Assembly: GCF_002803845.1 (NCBI RefSeq)
Contig: NZ_CP024986.1
Location: 1 to 64,000, forward strand
Direction: 5' to 3'
DNA: 64,000 bases
DNA from: Streptomyces lavendulae subsp. lavendulae
GTDB taxonomy: Bacteria; Actinomycetota; Actinomycetes; Streptomycetales; Streptomycetaceae
How positions within the stretch are numbered: position 1 is the stretch's first letter; each line of letters begins with the position of its first letter. The notes under the pieces were generated by a model that was given only the letters and a program-made list of their open reading frames with translations, had not been told where the DNA came from and did not search any database. A program made the position numbers and the translations under genes. Positions 7,942-16,359 of the stretch are shown piece after piece.

Positions 7942-8091
7942 TCAGGCAATCAGGTGCTGCTGAAACTCGGCAGCATCGTTCCGCTTAGCAGCGGGCTGCT
8001 CTCGTACCCAGGCAACAAACGCTCTCGCTTCTGGGTTCTGGGTCACCAGGGCGACCAGCGCCTCCAGGGAATCTGGCAGAGTAATCTCAGG
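7942..8091 (-). pseudogene. C-terminal remnant of a small hypothetical gene
   Basis: A 49-codon frame reads ITLPDSLEALVALVTQ...EFQQHLIA before TGA. Composition is protein-like, but an in-frame stop lies just upstream and there is no ATG, GTG or TTG start near the beginning, so the 5' part is missing. It abuts the start of the methyltransferase at 8094 on the other strand, suggesting the methyltransferase segment was joined here by rearrangement. Confidence 0.4.
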
Positions 8092-8093
8092 TC

Positions 8094-8867
8094 ATGCCTG
8101 AGACATCAGTGGCGCACTTCTATGACGAACTGGCCGACGACTACCACCTGATCTACTCAGACTGGGACGCGAGCATCCGTCGGCAGGGGGACGCCCTGGA
8201 CGCACTGATCGGCCAGGATCGCGCGGCGGTGCTCGACTGTTCCTGCGGCATCGGCACACAGGCCATCGGTCTGGCGCTGCGCGGGCACCGGGTCACCGGG
8301 ACCGACATCAGCCCTCGCGCCGCCGCCCGCGCTGCCCGGGAGGCTGCCCGCCGGAGCCTGAGCCTGCGCACGGCCGCCGCCGACATGCGGCGCCTCCCGT
8401 TTGCCGACGGGCAGTTCGACACGGTCGTCTGCGCCGACAACTCGCTGCCCCACCTGCTGGCGGAGCAGGATGTGAACGCCGCCCTGGCCGAGATGCGCCG
8501 AGTGCTGCGCCCTGGCGGCCGGCTGCTGATCAGCACACGGCCCTACGACGACCTGCTGCGTGATCGCCCGGCTTCGACGTCTCCGCAAGTCCACGGGGTC
8601 GCCGAAGCCGACGGGGGAGAGCGAACCGTCACCTTCCAGCTCTGGCACTGGCACGAGGACGGCGAGCACTACGACCTGCAGCACTTCCAACTCCTCCCGG
8701 AAGGAGGGGAATGGCGCGTCCAGGCCCGCCGGACCACCTACTGGGCACTCGGCCAGGACCGGCTGGCCGGCCTCGCAGCCCAGGCCGGGTTTGTCGACCC
8801 TCAGTGGCGGATGCCGCAGGAGACGGGCTTCTTCCAGCCGCTGCTTGTGGCCCGCGCCGGCGAGTAG
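8094..8867 (+). CDS. class I SAM-dependent methyltransferase
   Basis: 257 residues, Rossmann methyltransferase. Motif I is VLDCSCGIGTQAIGLAL (about residues 45-61), motif II VTGTDISP, then AADMRRLPF and FDTVVCADNSLPHL, and the post-motif RRVLRPGGRLLIST. The early FYDELADDYHLIY and the HWHEDG/YDLQHF region resemble glycine/sarcosine N-methyltransferase-like small-molecule enzymes. Substrate unknown. No neighbours on the same strand; the ribosome binding site is weak, so a leaderless or poorly translated message is possible. Confidence 0.85.
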   Translation: MPETSVAHFYDELADDYHLIYSDWDASIRRQGDALDALIGQDRAAVLDCSCGIGTQAIGLALRGHRVTGTDISPRAAARAAREAARRSLSLRTAAADMRRLPFADGQFDTVVCADNSLPHLLAEQDVNAALAEMRRVLRPGGRLLISTRPYDDLLRDRPASTSPQVHGVAEADGGERTVTFQLWHWHEDGEHYDLQHFQLLPEGGEWRVQARRTTYWALGQDRLAGLAAQAGFVDPQWRMPQETGFFQPLLVARAGE

Positions 8868-8964
8868 GTGGTCCCATCGCTCGGCGGCCGCCGCAACCGC
8901 CGCTGAAGAGTGGCCCGTAGTCCAGAAGCGGCCTTCGCCCGGGCTCTTCCTGTGGCGTGCAGTC

Positions 8965-8982
8965 GGGTTGGGTTGGGTTGGG
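8965..8982 (+). other. potential G-quadruplex, four GGG runs
   Basis: GGGTTGGGTTGGGTTGGG: four G3 tracts separated by TT. It lies in the gap between the methyltransferase and the MFS remnant; no gene depends on it visibly. Confidence 0.5.
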
Positions 8983-9041
8983 TGGACGGCCCATGTCGGT
9001 GCTGGGAGACCGCTTTCGTGGGTGCTCTCCCCGGCTGTGTT

Positions 9042-9237
9042 TCACACGGTGAGGCGTTGCTTCGCGTCGGAGTCGGTGGCGATGCCGTGTTGCTCGTCGT
9101 CGGGGCGGCCCTTCTTGGGCAGCAGGAAGGTGATCGCGAGAAAGGCCACCAGCAGGCATGCCTGGACGATCAGCGCACGGTGGAATCCGCGGGTGAAGTC
9201 ACCGGTCTCGGCCTGGGCGAAGAACACCGAGCCGAAG
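9042..9237 (-). pseudogene. C-terminal fragment of an MFS (DHA2-type) exporter
   Basis: About 65 residues reading FGSVFFAQAETGDFTRGFHR, then a final transmembrane helix (ALIVQACLLVAFLAITFLL) and a charged tail PKKGRPDDEQHG. This matches the last helix and tail of 14-helix drug exporters; the other 13 helices are absent. The break lies 4-5 bp from a MarR fragment that starts in mid-protein on the opposite strand, so one deletion removed both 5' ends of a divergent exporter-regulator pair. Confidence 0.72.
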
Positions 9238-9241
9238 CGGG

Positions 9242-9538
9242 ACCCCGCTGTCACCGGACCGGCTGAGCGAGCGGATCTCCCTGTCCACGGGCGCCACCAC
9301 CGCGCTCCTGAACCGTCTCGAAGCGGCCGGGCACATCACCCGCACCCGCGAGCACTCCGACCGGCGCATCGTCACCCTGCGCGGCGGCCCGCACATCCAG
9401 GAGCGGGCGGACGAGTTCTTCGGCCCGCTCGCCGGCCGCCTCGATGCCACGATGTCCCCCTACCCGCCACGGCTTCTGGAACGGTTCGAGCAGTTCATGA
9501 CCGATCTGAACGCCACCATGGACGCCCACCTCGCCTAG
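9242..9538 (+). pseudogene. MarR-family regulator lacking its N terminus
   Basis: 99 codons open at the deletion junction: LSPDRLSERISLSTGATTAL is the recognition part of a winged helix, followed by NRLEAAGHITRTREHSDRRI (wing, with the MarR-type D-x-R) and the C-terminal dimerisation helices ending DAHLA. The first ~60 residues and the start codon are missing. The partner exporter is truncated at the same junction. Confidence 0.75.
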
Positions 9539-9844
9539 CGGAGCCCGGAGGCACCGTGCCCTCCCGGCGGCCCCGGCGCGGCCTCGGATTCCTAGGCCCC
9601 GCGCGGCCGGTCCTTTCCTCTGTCGTGTCGAAGACCCTGATCGGGTGCGGGCACAGGAAAGCCGGCCGGCCTGACGGAACACCACCGCCACGCACGCGCC
9701 CATGACAGGGAAGCGCTCGTCGCGTCGCAGTCACACCATCGGGTGGAATCCGGGACGTCCCGGCGATCGATGCCCCGTTCGGCCTACCGGCCCGACTAGT
9801 GTCCGTTGGCCGACCGACCCCGCCGAGACCGCCCGCGAGGCCCC
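9539..9844. other. intergenic stretch, nothing recognised
   Basis: About 300 bp, including the upstream region of the DUF574 methyltransferase. GC-rich with a loose inverted repeat around 9568-9610; no reading frame supported. Confidence 0.45.
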
Positions 9845-10660
9845 ATGTCCAGTGCAACGACCCCTGTCGATCCGACGAAGCCCAGTATCGCCAGGGTGTA
9901 CGACGCCTTCCTGGGCGGCACCGACAACTACGAGGTGGACCGCGAGGTGGTCCGGGGTGTGAAGAAGGCCGCTCCGGAGGCCGCCGACCTGGCGGTCGAG
10001 AACCGCGCCTTCCTGATCCGCGTCTGCCGCTTCCTCTCGTCCCAGACCGGCATCACCCAGTACCTGGACTGCGGGTCGGGCCTGCCGACCGCGGAGAACA
10101 CCCACCAGGTGGTGCAGCGCGCCGACCCGGGCGCCCGGGTCGTCTACGTGGACAACGACCCCCTGGTGCTGGCCCACGGCCGCGCGCTCCTGGACGGCAA
10201 CGAGAGCACCGTCATCACCGCCGGGGACATCTTCGAACCGGAGAGGCTGCTCGGGAACGAACTCGTACGGTCCCACCTGGACTGGGACGAGCCGATCGCG
10301 CTGCTCCACATGGGCACGCTGCACCACTACAACGGCGAGGACACGCGCCCGCGCAAGGACATCGTGCGCGCCTACCTCGATGCCCTGCCGTCCGGCTCCT
10401 ACGTGGCGATCAGTCACTTCCTGGATCCGGAGGACGAGTACAGCGCGACCGCGCGGAAGATGGAGGACATGTTCCTGCACAGCATGATGGGCAGCGGCAC
10501 CTTCTCCACCAGGGCCGAGCTGGAGGAGCTGTTCAACGGCCTGGACATGGTCCGTCCGGGCCTGGTGCGGTGCGCCGACTGGTGGCCGGACGGCCCGCGG
10601 CTCAAGCCTCTCAACGCAGCCCAGCGGTGCATCGCCGGCGGCGTCGCCCACAAGCCGTAG
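9845..10660 (+). CDS. DUF574 family SAM-dependent methyltransferase
   Basis: 271 residues of the actinobacterial Methyltransf_19/DUF574 family. Typical opening KPSIARVYDAFLGGTDNYEVDREV, then the SAM-binding YLDCGSGLPTAENTHQV and VVYVDNDPLVLAHGRALL, GDIFEP, and LLHMGTLHHY. ATG 9845 is preferred because the family begins just before the RVYDAFLGG motif. Members are abundant in Streptomyces, often beside XRE/BldB-like regulators; their substrates are mostly unknown. Here it is an orphan. Cytoplasmic. Confidence 0.88.
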   Translation: MSSATTPVDPTKPSIARVYDAFLGGTDNYEVDREVVRGVKKAAPEAADLAVENRAFLIRVCRFLSSQTGITQYLDCGSGLPTAENTHQVVQRADPGARVVYVDNDPLVLAHGRALLDGNESTVITAGDIFEPERLLGNELVRSHLDWDEPIALLHMGTLHHYNGEDTRPRKDIVRAYLDALPSGSYVAISHFLDPEDEYSATARKMEDMFLHSMMGSGTFSTRAELEELFNGLDMVRPGLVRCADWWPDGPRLKPLNAAQRCIAGGVAHKP

Positions 10661-10668
10661 GCGTCGGA

Positions 10669-11210
10669 TCAGGTACTCGTGACGGTGTTTTCCAGGAAGG
10701 CGAGCGCGTCGGCGGGTTCGTCGGCGATGAACACCAACTCGGCCAGAGGGATTGGGAGGAAGCCCTCTTCCTGCATACGGTGCAGTTGCTCACGGAGGCC
10801 GTCGTAGAAGCCGGCCGTGTTGAGCAGGACGACCGGCTTGCCGGTCCTGCCGTGCTTCTTCAGCTCCAGGATCTCGGTGGCTTCGTCGAGCGTTCCCATG
10901 CCGCCCACCATGATCACGAAGGCGTCGGCCTGTTCCATGAGCGTCGCCTTGCGCTCGGCGAGGCTGCGGGTGACATCTCGTCGGGGGCCGACACCGGTCG
11001 TGCCTTGGCCGCCAGGAAATCAACCGAGACTCCCGAGAGCCTTCCGCCCGCGCCGCTGACACCGTCGGCGACGACCTTCATCAGACCGGTGTCGGAACCA
11101 CCCCAGACCAAGGTGTGGCCGGCCTCGCCGAGGAGCTCGGCGAACCGGCGGGCCGGCCCCGTATATCGCACGTCGAGGTCGGAGGCAGAGAGAAAGACAC
11201 AAACGTTCAC
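10669..11210 (-). pseudogene. LOG-family (lysine decarboxylase-like) gene with a 1-nt frameshift
   Basis: The N-terminal half starts with GTG at 11210 (MNVCVFLSASDLDVRYTGPA) and contains LVWGGSDTGLMKVVADGV. It leaves frame after APDEM. The C-terminal half continues in another frame with TRSLAERKATLMEQADAF, the signature VGGMGTLDEATEIL and the rest of the fold. Adding one base between 10973 and 10974 restores a ~180-residue LOG phosphoribohydrolase (cytokinin-type nucleotide processing) including PGGxGTxxE-like residues. It could be real decay or a sequencing error. Confidence 0.75.
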
Positions 11211-11259
11211 GGGACCACGGTAGTAGTGCCCCCTCACGCCCGGACACCCCGCGTGCGCC

Positions 11260-11550
11260 ATGGCCCGCAGACGGCTCCGCCGCGGGCTGACCGTACGGCT
11301 CCTCGTCGGCAAGAAGGCCGCGCGCGACAGCCGCGCGTATGCCCGCCTCCAGGGGCTCTGCCGGGACGGGGCGCAGGTGCGCCTCGCCGACCGGACCCCC
11401 GGCAACCTGCTGATCTGCGACCGCCGCCAGGCCACCGTCTTCCACAGCGATGCCGGGACGAACGGCTCGGCGTCACCGACCGCCCCGAAACCGCTCTCGT
11501 CGCGCAGCGCCACCGACGGGGACCTGCCGCTGAGCAGAGTCCGCGGAAGG
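11260..11550 (+). pseudogene. fragment of an HTH regulator C-terminal (PLD-like) domain
   Basis: Reads LTVRLLVGKKAARDSRAYAR, LCRDGAQVRLADRTPGNLLI and DRRQATVFHSD, which resembles the phospholipase D-like C-terminal domain of Streptomyces TrmB/LuxR-type regulators (GV.VR.L...L....GA.VR......LL..D...A). No HTH follows, and the sequence after about 11470 no longer looks coding, so this is probably a broken piece. Identification tentative. Confidence 0.35.
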
Positions 11551-11558
11551 GGGCGCGA

Positions 11559-12731
11559 TCAGCGGTCGTGGAGAAGGGCCGCCGCTTCGGTGAAGTCGGC
11601 GTGCGCGGGTCCGAAGGAGCGTGCCGCGACGAGGAACATCGACCGGTCGGTGAGGGCGCGGGCGAGGCGTCCGGGGGCGTCGGGCAGGCGGCGTGCGAGC
11701 GTCACGGCCTCGTCGAAGTACGGCGTGAACCGCTCCTCGAACAGGTGGGGGTGGTCGCCTTCGCGGACGGCCGCGCGGGTGGCGATCCTGCGCTGGACGT
11801 CGACCAGCTCGGGCAGCCGGCCGGCCCCGCGCAGCCTCGCCGCCTCCGCTTCGAGGCCCGGCAGCATGCCGAGGAAGCCGTCCCGCACGTCGTCCGACCA
11901 TCCGTGCTGCGTGCCGAACGGCGGCATCGGGGACTCCGGGCTCGCGGCGGGTTCGGCTGCCCGCCCCGACAGGACGAAGAGCGTGCTCCACCACGCGAGG
12001 ATGCAGCTCCAGGTCTTCGGCTCGCCCTTGGCCGCGAGCTCCTCCAGGACGCTCAGGGCCTCTCGCCGGGCGGCCGCGGCACCCGCCCCGTCCCCGGCGG
12101 TCTCCCGCATCCGGGAGAAGTGGACCAGCTCCCAGGTGAGTATCGCCAGCGCGGTGCGCTGTTCGGCTGCCTCGCGCCGGGTCTCCCCGAGGAGCTCCCG
12201 GAAGACGGTCGCTGCGGCGTCGTGCAGTCCGGCGCCCTCCAGGTTCGCCGCCCACCGCAACCTGTTCCAGGAGGAGTGCTCAGGGATCCCGTTCCGGGCG
12301 GCCTCTTCGTCGAGTTCCGCGGCCTCCTCGAAGCGTCCCTCCTCGGCCAGAGCTCTCGTCAGCGGCTCGCTTCGGCCGGCCTCGGCCAGCTCCTCACAGA
12401 CCGCGCGTCCTTCCGCCCTGCGCCCGAGGGCGAACAGGGAGGCCTGGTGGTCGTCCAGGGCCCGGCGCAGCAGCTGCGCCCGGTTCGGCGCCCCGGCCTC
12501 CATCCCGCGAGCGGCCCGGGATGCCTCGGCGGTCAGCGCGACGGCCGCCTTCGGATCCCGGAGCTCGTAGTGCAGCGCGAGCAGGGCGTCGACCAGTTTC
12601 GGCACGTACGCCTTCGGACTCACCTCGGCCAGGACCCGGTACGCGCCGACCAGCTCGGCCCGGCTCGGCCGGCCGGACCCCAGCAGCAGCACACGGGCCC
12701 GAAGCACCGCGTCGTGATCGATCGTCACCAT
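11559..12731 (-). CDS. TPR-like helical repeat protein, unknown function
   Basis: About 390 residues from ATG 12731 (GTG 12728 equally possible; GGGGGA lies just upstream). Composition is dominated by amphipathic helix pairs with TPR-like A/E/L periodicity, e.g. ELVGAYRVLAEVSPKAYVPK and LTRALAEEGRFEEAAELDEE, with a Trp-rich central part (KTWSCILAWWSTLF). No signal peptide, catalytic motif or DNA-binding domain. Such soluble helical repeat proteins usually mediate protein contacts. It is monocistronic and convergent with the regulator fragment. Confidence 0.72.
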   Translation of the reverse strand: MVTIDHDAVLRARVLLLGSGRPSRAELVGAYRVLAEVSPKAYVPKLVDALLALHYELRDPKAAVALTAEASRAARGMEAGAPNRAQLLRRALDDHQASLFALGRRAEGRAVCEELAEAGRSEPLTRALAEEGRFEEAAELDEEAARNGIPEHSSWNRLRWAANLEGAGLHDAAATVFRELLGETRREAAEQRTALAILTWELVHFSRMRETAGDGAGAAAARREALSVLEELAAKGEPKTWSCILAWWSTLFVLSGRAAEPAASPESPMPPFGTQHGWSDDVRDGFLGMLPGLEAEAARLRGAGRLPELVDVQRRIATRAAVREGDHPHLFEERFTPYFDEAVTLARRLPDAPGRLARALTDRSMFLVAARSFGPAHADFTEAAALLHDR

Positions 12732-12935
12732 TCCCCCTGTCTCCGGATGACGCACGAAGGAGATTCTGAGAGGCGGGGAACGGATCGGACAAGCCTCGCG
12801 AACTGTGCGTTCCGTCCTACGGAAGACGGCGCTGACCTGTCATGATGGACATGCTTTCGTCCTGAATCCACGAGCGGGGCCTCGGGCGGCAGCGGGTGGC
12901 GGCGCGAGCCCGGGCCGGCCTGCGATGATGGCCGC

Positions 12936-13502
12936 GTGCCAGAGCCGGGGACCACCGCCGTCGTGATCGTCCTGCCCGATGCCGCCCCGCTCCTCGATGC
13001 GGCGTGGCGCATCGACCCGGCCCTGGTGCGTCGTGGGGTGCCGGCGCACGTCTCGCTCCTCTACCCGTTCGTTCCGGAACCGGCGCTGACAGGTCGGGAC
13101 GAGGAGGCCGTGCGTTCCCTGGCGGCCCGTTTTCCGGCAGCCGATCTGTTCCTGGAGGAGGTCGTGACGGCGTCCGGCTTCGTCGCCGTCGGCGTTCCGG
13201 GACTCCAGCCGATCGTCGATGCGTTCCGCGCCCGGTGGCCCGGGTTGCGCCCGTACGGGGGCCGCTTCGGGGCGCGGCCCGCCGCCCATGTCACGGTCGC
13301 CATGGGTGCGGACGACCCGGCGGCCGCCGCCCGGGTGGGCGCCGCGATCGGCAGCCTGCTGCCGCTGCGCACGCGTGCGGCGGCGGTCCGGCTGGTGGTG
13401 CAGACCGAGGGGGGCTGGCAGCCGCGGTTCACCGCACCGCTCGGCGCCGGCTTCCCCGGTCCGGCCGATGACGCGTCAGAGCGCGGCGAGGACGCACACT
13501 GA
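12936..13502 (+). CDS. 2H phosphoesterase (2'-5' RNA ligase-like) protein
   Basis: 188 residues. Two H-x-[ST] motifs define the 2H superfamily: PAHVSLLYPF (about residues 37-46) and AAHVTVAMG (about 118-126). The spacing is right for the two-fold LigT-like barrel. Members hydrolyse or form 2',5'-linkages or cyclic phosphodiesters in RNA or nucleotides. GTG 12936 is the first in-frame start. The 3' end overlaps the DoxX gene by 27 bp (convergent). The substrate cannot be told from sequence. Confidence 0.82.
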   Translation: MPEPGTTAVVIVLPDAAPLLDAAWRIDPALVRRGVPAHVSLLYPFVPEPALTGRDEEAVRSLAARFPAADLFLEEVVTASGFVAVGVPGLQPIVDAFRARWPGLRPYGGRFGARPAAHVTVAMGADDPAAAARVGAAIGSLLPLRTRAAAVRLVVQTEGGWQPRFTAPLGAGFPGPADDASERGEDAH

Positions 13503-13913
13503 CACGAAGGCCACCTGGAGGAGTGTCCGCGGGATCAGCGGCATGACCGGCTTCCCGTCGAGCGTGAGCGCCGACCGGGCGGCGTAGACGTTGGCGGGGA
13601 ACATCGCCAGCAGCAGGACCGTGAGCGCGATCGCGGCCGGGGGACGGGTCACGGGAATCAACAGGCCTATCGCTCCGGCCAGTTCGAGCACGCCGGTGGC
13701 CGTCACCAGCAGATCCGCCCGGGGCAGCGCAGGCGGGACCATGGCGATCATCTCGGCTCGGCGGCCCGTGAAGTGGGCGACGCCGGTGAGCGTGAACATC
13801 AACGCCAACGCGACGCACAGCGCGGGCTGCCAGCCGTCCAGGACGGAGAGGCCGAGCAGTCCGACGAGGCGGGCCAGGATCCAACCGACGACGAGCACGA
13901 TCACGGGAGCCAT
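13476..13913 (-). CDS. DoxX-family membrane protein
   Basis: 145 residues from ATG 13913 (GGAAGGA about 10 nt upstream). Four hydrophobic helices: APVIVLVVGWILARLVGLLG, ALCVALALMFTLTGVAHFTG, LLVTATGVLELAGAIGLLIP and PAAIALTVLLLAMFPANVYA. The AHF/R..MI..VP pattern and the PANVYAA loop are typical of the DoxX/DUF4345 fold in actinobacteria. Divergent from a TetR gene with a shared promoter region, so probably repressed by it. Confidence 0.82.
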   Translation of the reverse strand: MAPVIVLVVGWILARLVGLLGLSVLDGWQPALCVALALMFTLTGVAHFTGRRAEMIAMVPPALPRADLLVTATGVLELAGAIGLLIPVTRPPAAIALTVLLLAMFPANVYAARSALTLDGKPVMPLIPRTLLQVAFVSVCVLAAL

Positions 13914-13940
13914 CGCGTGTCCATCCTTCCGATTCCACAA

Positions 13941-14011
13941 TCTTGACACTGGAAAGATTCACCGACGGCGCTCATCTTGTCAATGCCTAGATCTGGGTTA
14001 GGCTCGGTCCC
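13941..14011. promoter_or_regulatory. divergent promoters between doxX and tetR
   Basis: Minus strand: TTGACA, 17-nt spacer, GAATCT upstream of doxX. Plus strand: TTGTCA, 16-nt spacer, TAGGCT upstream of tetR. The two -35 boxes overlap (around 13977-13983), so one bound repressor could block both. ATCTTGACA (about 13941) and CATCTTGTCAA (about 13973) are similar half-sites. Confidence 0.55.
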
Positions 14012-14611
14012 ATGACAACCCCTGCCCCCGCGTCCCGCTCCGCCGCAGACCGCCACGGCTACCACCACGGCGACCTGCGCCGCGCGCTCCTGAACGCGGC
14101 CGTCGAGGCCATCGAGGAGTCGGGGGCCACCGCAGTGAGCCTGCGCGACCTCGCCCGGCGCGCCGGGGTCTCCCATGCCGCACCCGCCCACCACTTCGGC
14201 GACAAGGCGGGCCTGCTGACCGCGGTGGCCGTCGAAGGGTTCGAGCTGTTCGCCGACGCGCTCGACGCCACGTGGGAACGGACCGGCGACTTCGCCGAGG
14301 TCGGTGTCGCCTACGTACGGTTCGGGCTGGACCATCGCGGGCACTTCGAGGTGATGTTCCAGCCCGCCCTGTGCCGCACGGACGCCGCCGACCTGACCGC
14401 CGCCCGTGCCCGCGCGGCCGATTCGCTGCGCAGGGGCGCGGCCCTCCTGGCCGCCCGCACCGACGGCGGGGACCGGCAGATCGCCACCCTGGCGGCCTGG
14501 TCACTGGTGCACGGGTTCACGGCACTACAGGTCAGCGGCACGCTCCCGCTACCGGCGGACGCCGACCCGGAGAGCGTGGCGCGGCAGGTCACCAGGTTCC
14601 TCGGCCGGTAG
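14012..14611 (+). CDS. TetR-family transcriptional regulator
   Basis: 199 residues. The N-terminal HTH is YHHGDLRRALLNAAVEAIEE, then VSLRDLARRAGVSHAAPAHH and FGDKAGLLTAVAVEGF (residues about 15-70), with the A-x-x-HHF variant of the WHG-domain subgroup. The C-terminal region is helical and ends in ESVARQVTRFLGR. It is divergent from doxX, the likely target together with itself. The ligand is probably small and hydrophobic but cannot be deduced. Confidence 0.88.
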   Translation: MTTPAPASRSAADRHGYHHGDLRRALLNAAVEAIEESGATAVSLRDLARRAGVSHAAPAHHFGDKAGLLTAVAVEGFELFADALDATWERTGDFAEVGVAYVRFGLDHRGHFEVMFQPALCRTDAADLTAARARAADSLRRGAALLAARTDGGDRQIATLAAWSLVHGFTALQVSGTLPLPADADPESVARQVTRFLGR

Positions 14612-14656
14612 GGCGAGTTCGGACCACAGGGCCCGGGCGCGCCGTCGAACGCGGCA

Positions 14657-15145
14657 TCAACCGCTTGAAGCGGCCCCCGTGCCGGTGACGTGTTGGCGGT
14701 CCACGACGAATCGCAGCTCCGGGCGTTCCCAGGTGACCTTCGGCGGCGTGGCGGCGACCACACCGACCCGCTCGGCGCCCATGCGCAGGTAGAAACGTTC
14801 CGCCGGGGGGTTCGACACGACACGTACATCGGTCAGCCCCGCACGGCGCGCCTGGCCGAGCATGTGCTCCATGAGCAGTCTCCCCACCCCCGTCCCCTGC
14901 GCCTCGTCGGACACGAACGCCAGGTCCAGCTCGGCGGGCTCAAGCACCAGGGAGTAGAAACCCAGGAGGCGACCAGCGGTACCAACCGCTGCGAAGACCC
15001 GATGCCGCTCGATGTACGCGGCGGTCACCCGGTAACCGGCGATGACGGTGGCGTACCGGCCGCGATAGGCACGGGACTCCTGCACGAGTGCCGTGAGCCT
15101 CTCCGCGTCCTCCTCGGTGGCACGCCTGATCGTCGTACGCTCCAC
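14657..15145 (-). CDS. GNAT-family N-acetyltransferase
   Basis: 162 residues. GTG 15145 follows AGGAGCAAGGCA. Acetyl-CoA-binding motif A is LAFVSDEAQGTGVGRLLMEH (Q-x-x-G-x-G/A, about residues 74-93), followed by QARRAGLTDVRVVSNPPAER and FYLRMGAERVG, the usual GNAT end. The N-terminal TIRRATEEDAERL is the standard beta1-alpha1. Substrate unknown. Monocistronic. Confidence 0.85.
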   Translation of the reverse strand: MERTTIRRATEEDAERLTALVQESRAYRGRYATVIAGYRVTAAYIERHRVFAAVGTAGRLLGFYSLVLEPAELDLAFVSDEAQGTGVGRLLMEHMLGQARRAGLTDVRVVSNPPAERFYLRMGAERVGVVAATPPKVTWERPELRFVVDRQHVTGTGAASSG

Positions 15146-15213
15146 TGCCTTGCTCCTTCCCGAACACGCCCGAGCGGCCCGGCGGTTCAGCCGGAGTCGG
15201 GGTATCCGTCCTC

Positions 15214-15277
15214 TCGGTCCGGTCGGTCCGGTCGGTCCGGTCCGGTCCGTCGGTCCGGTCCGTCGGTCCGGACCGGG
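15214..15277. repeat. CGGTC-rich tandem repeat
   Basis: Repeats of CGGTCCGGT/CGGTCCGTC fill about 64 bp between the GNAT start and the oxidoreductase stop. Likely prone to slippage; no coding role. Confidence 0.75.
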
Positions 15278-15286
15278 ACGCCGGGA

Positions 15287-16225
15287 CTACGGTACGAGGA
15301 CGATCTTGCCCTGGACCCGGCCGGTTTCGCTGAGCTCGTGGGCCTTCGCGGCCTCGGTGAGCGGGAGGGTCTCGGAGATCGTGGGACGTACGCCGTGGGT
15401 GTCGACGAGTTCGGCGAAGGCGGCCAGCACGGCGGGGGTGGGTTCCAGGAAGAACTCCACGAACCGTAGGCCGAGTTCGGCGGCCCGGGCCGTCACCTCG
15501 GTGCGGTCCACGCCGACGCCGACGACGTCGACCATGATGCCGCCCGGCTTGAGGGTGGGCAGGGAACGCGGACCGTAGTCGTTGCTGACGGTGTCCAGCA
15601 CCGCGTCGATGTCGCGCAGGGCCGAGAAGTCCTCCACCGTGTAGTCGATCAGCTCGTCGGCCCCGAGTCCGCGCAGGTAGTCGTGCTTGGCGGCGCGGGC
15701 CGTGCCGATGACGTAGGCACCCCGGGCGTTGGCGATCTGCACGGCGAGATGGCCGACGCCGCCGGCCGCGCCGTGGATCAGCACCCGCTGGCCGGGCCGT
15801 ACGTCGGAGAGGGTGACCAGGGCCTGGTAGGCGGTGAAGCCGGAGATCGGCAGGGCGGCGGAGCCGACGTGGTCGAGGGTGCGCGGCTTGGGCGCGATCC
15901 GGTCCTCGGTCACCACGACGTGGTCGGCGTGGCTGCCCTGCGGCGGTACGGTCCAGCCGTAGACCTCCTCGCCGACCGCGAAGCGGGCCACGCCCTCGCC
16001 GATGGCCTCCACGGTGCCGCTGAACTCGTGGCCGAGCACGAACGGCGGCGGGCCGAAGAAGTCCACCTTGCCGATGCGGACCTTCCAGTCCGCGGGGTTC
16101 ATACCGGTGGCCCGTACGCGCACCAGGACCTCGCCGGGGCCCGGCGAGGGAAGGGGTACCTCGGCGAGTTCCAGCACGTCGGAGCCGCCGATGGCGTGCT
16201 GTGTGATCACCCGTGTCGTCGTCAT
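15287..16225 (-). CDS. MDR-family NADP-dependent oxidoreductase (quinone reductase-like)
   Basis: 312 residues from ATG 16225. N-terminal GroES-like domain with VRVRATGMNPADWKVRIGKV, PFVLGHEFSGTVEAIG and EEVYGWT, then a Rossmann domain with VLIHGAAGGVGHLAVQIANA (the AxxGxxG NADPH motif) and GADELIDY. The zinc ligands of alcohol dehydrogenases are absent, so this is a zinc-free quinone/enone reductase. Function is probably detoxification or reduction of an electrophile. Single gene. Confidence 0.88.
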   Translation of the reverse strand: MTTTRVITQHAIGGSDVLELAEVPLPSPGPGEVLVRVRATGMNPADWKVRIGKVDFFGPPPFVLGHEFSGTVEAIGEGVARFAVGEEVYGWTVPPQGSHADHVVVTEDRIAPKPRTLDHVGSAALPISGFTAYQALVTLSDVRPGQRVLIHGAAGGVGHLAVQIANARGAYVIGTARAAKHDYLRGLGADELIDYTVEDFSALRDIDAVLDTVSNDYGPRSLPTLKPGGIMVDVVGVGVDRTEVTARAAELGLRFVEFFLEPTPAVLAAFAELVDTHGVRPTISETLPLTEAAKAHELSETGRVQGKIVLVP

Positions 16226-16359
16226 GCAGGACATTCTGTGTTTGATGATCATGAGATGGAAGCGGTTTCCCGTCCACCGCGGCGAGGCGGCGGCCGCGGG
16301 GCACTTCGATGGTGCGTCGAGAGCGCCGTGTGATGATGTGCGTCCGCTGTGGGGAGGCG

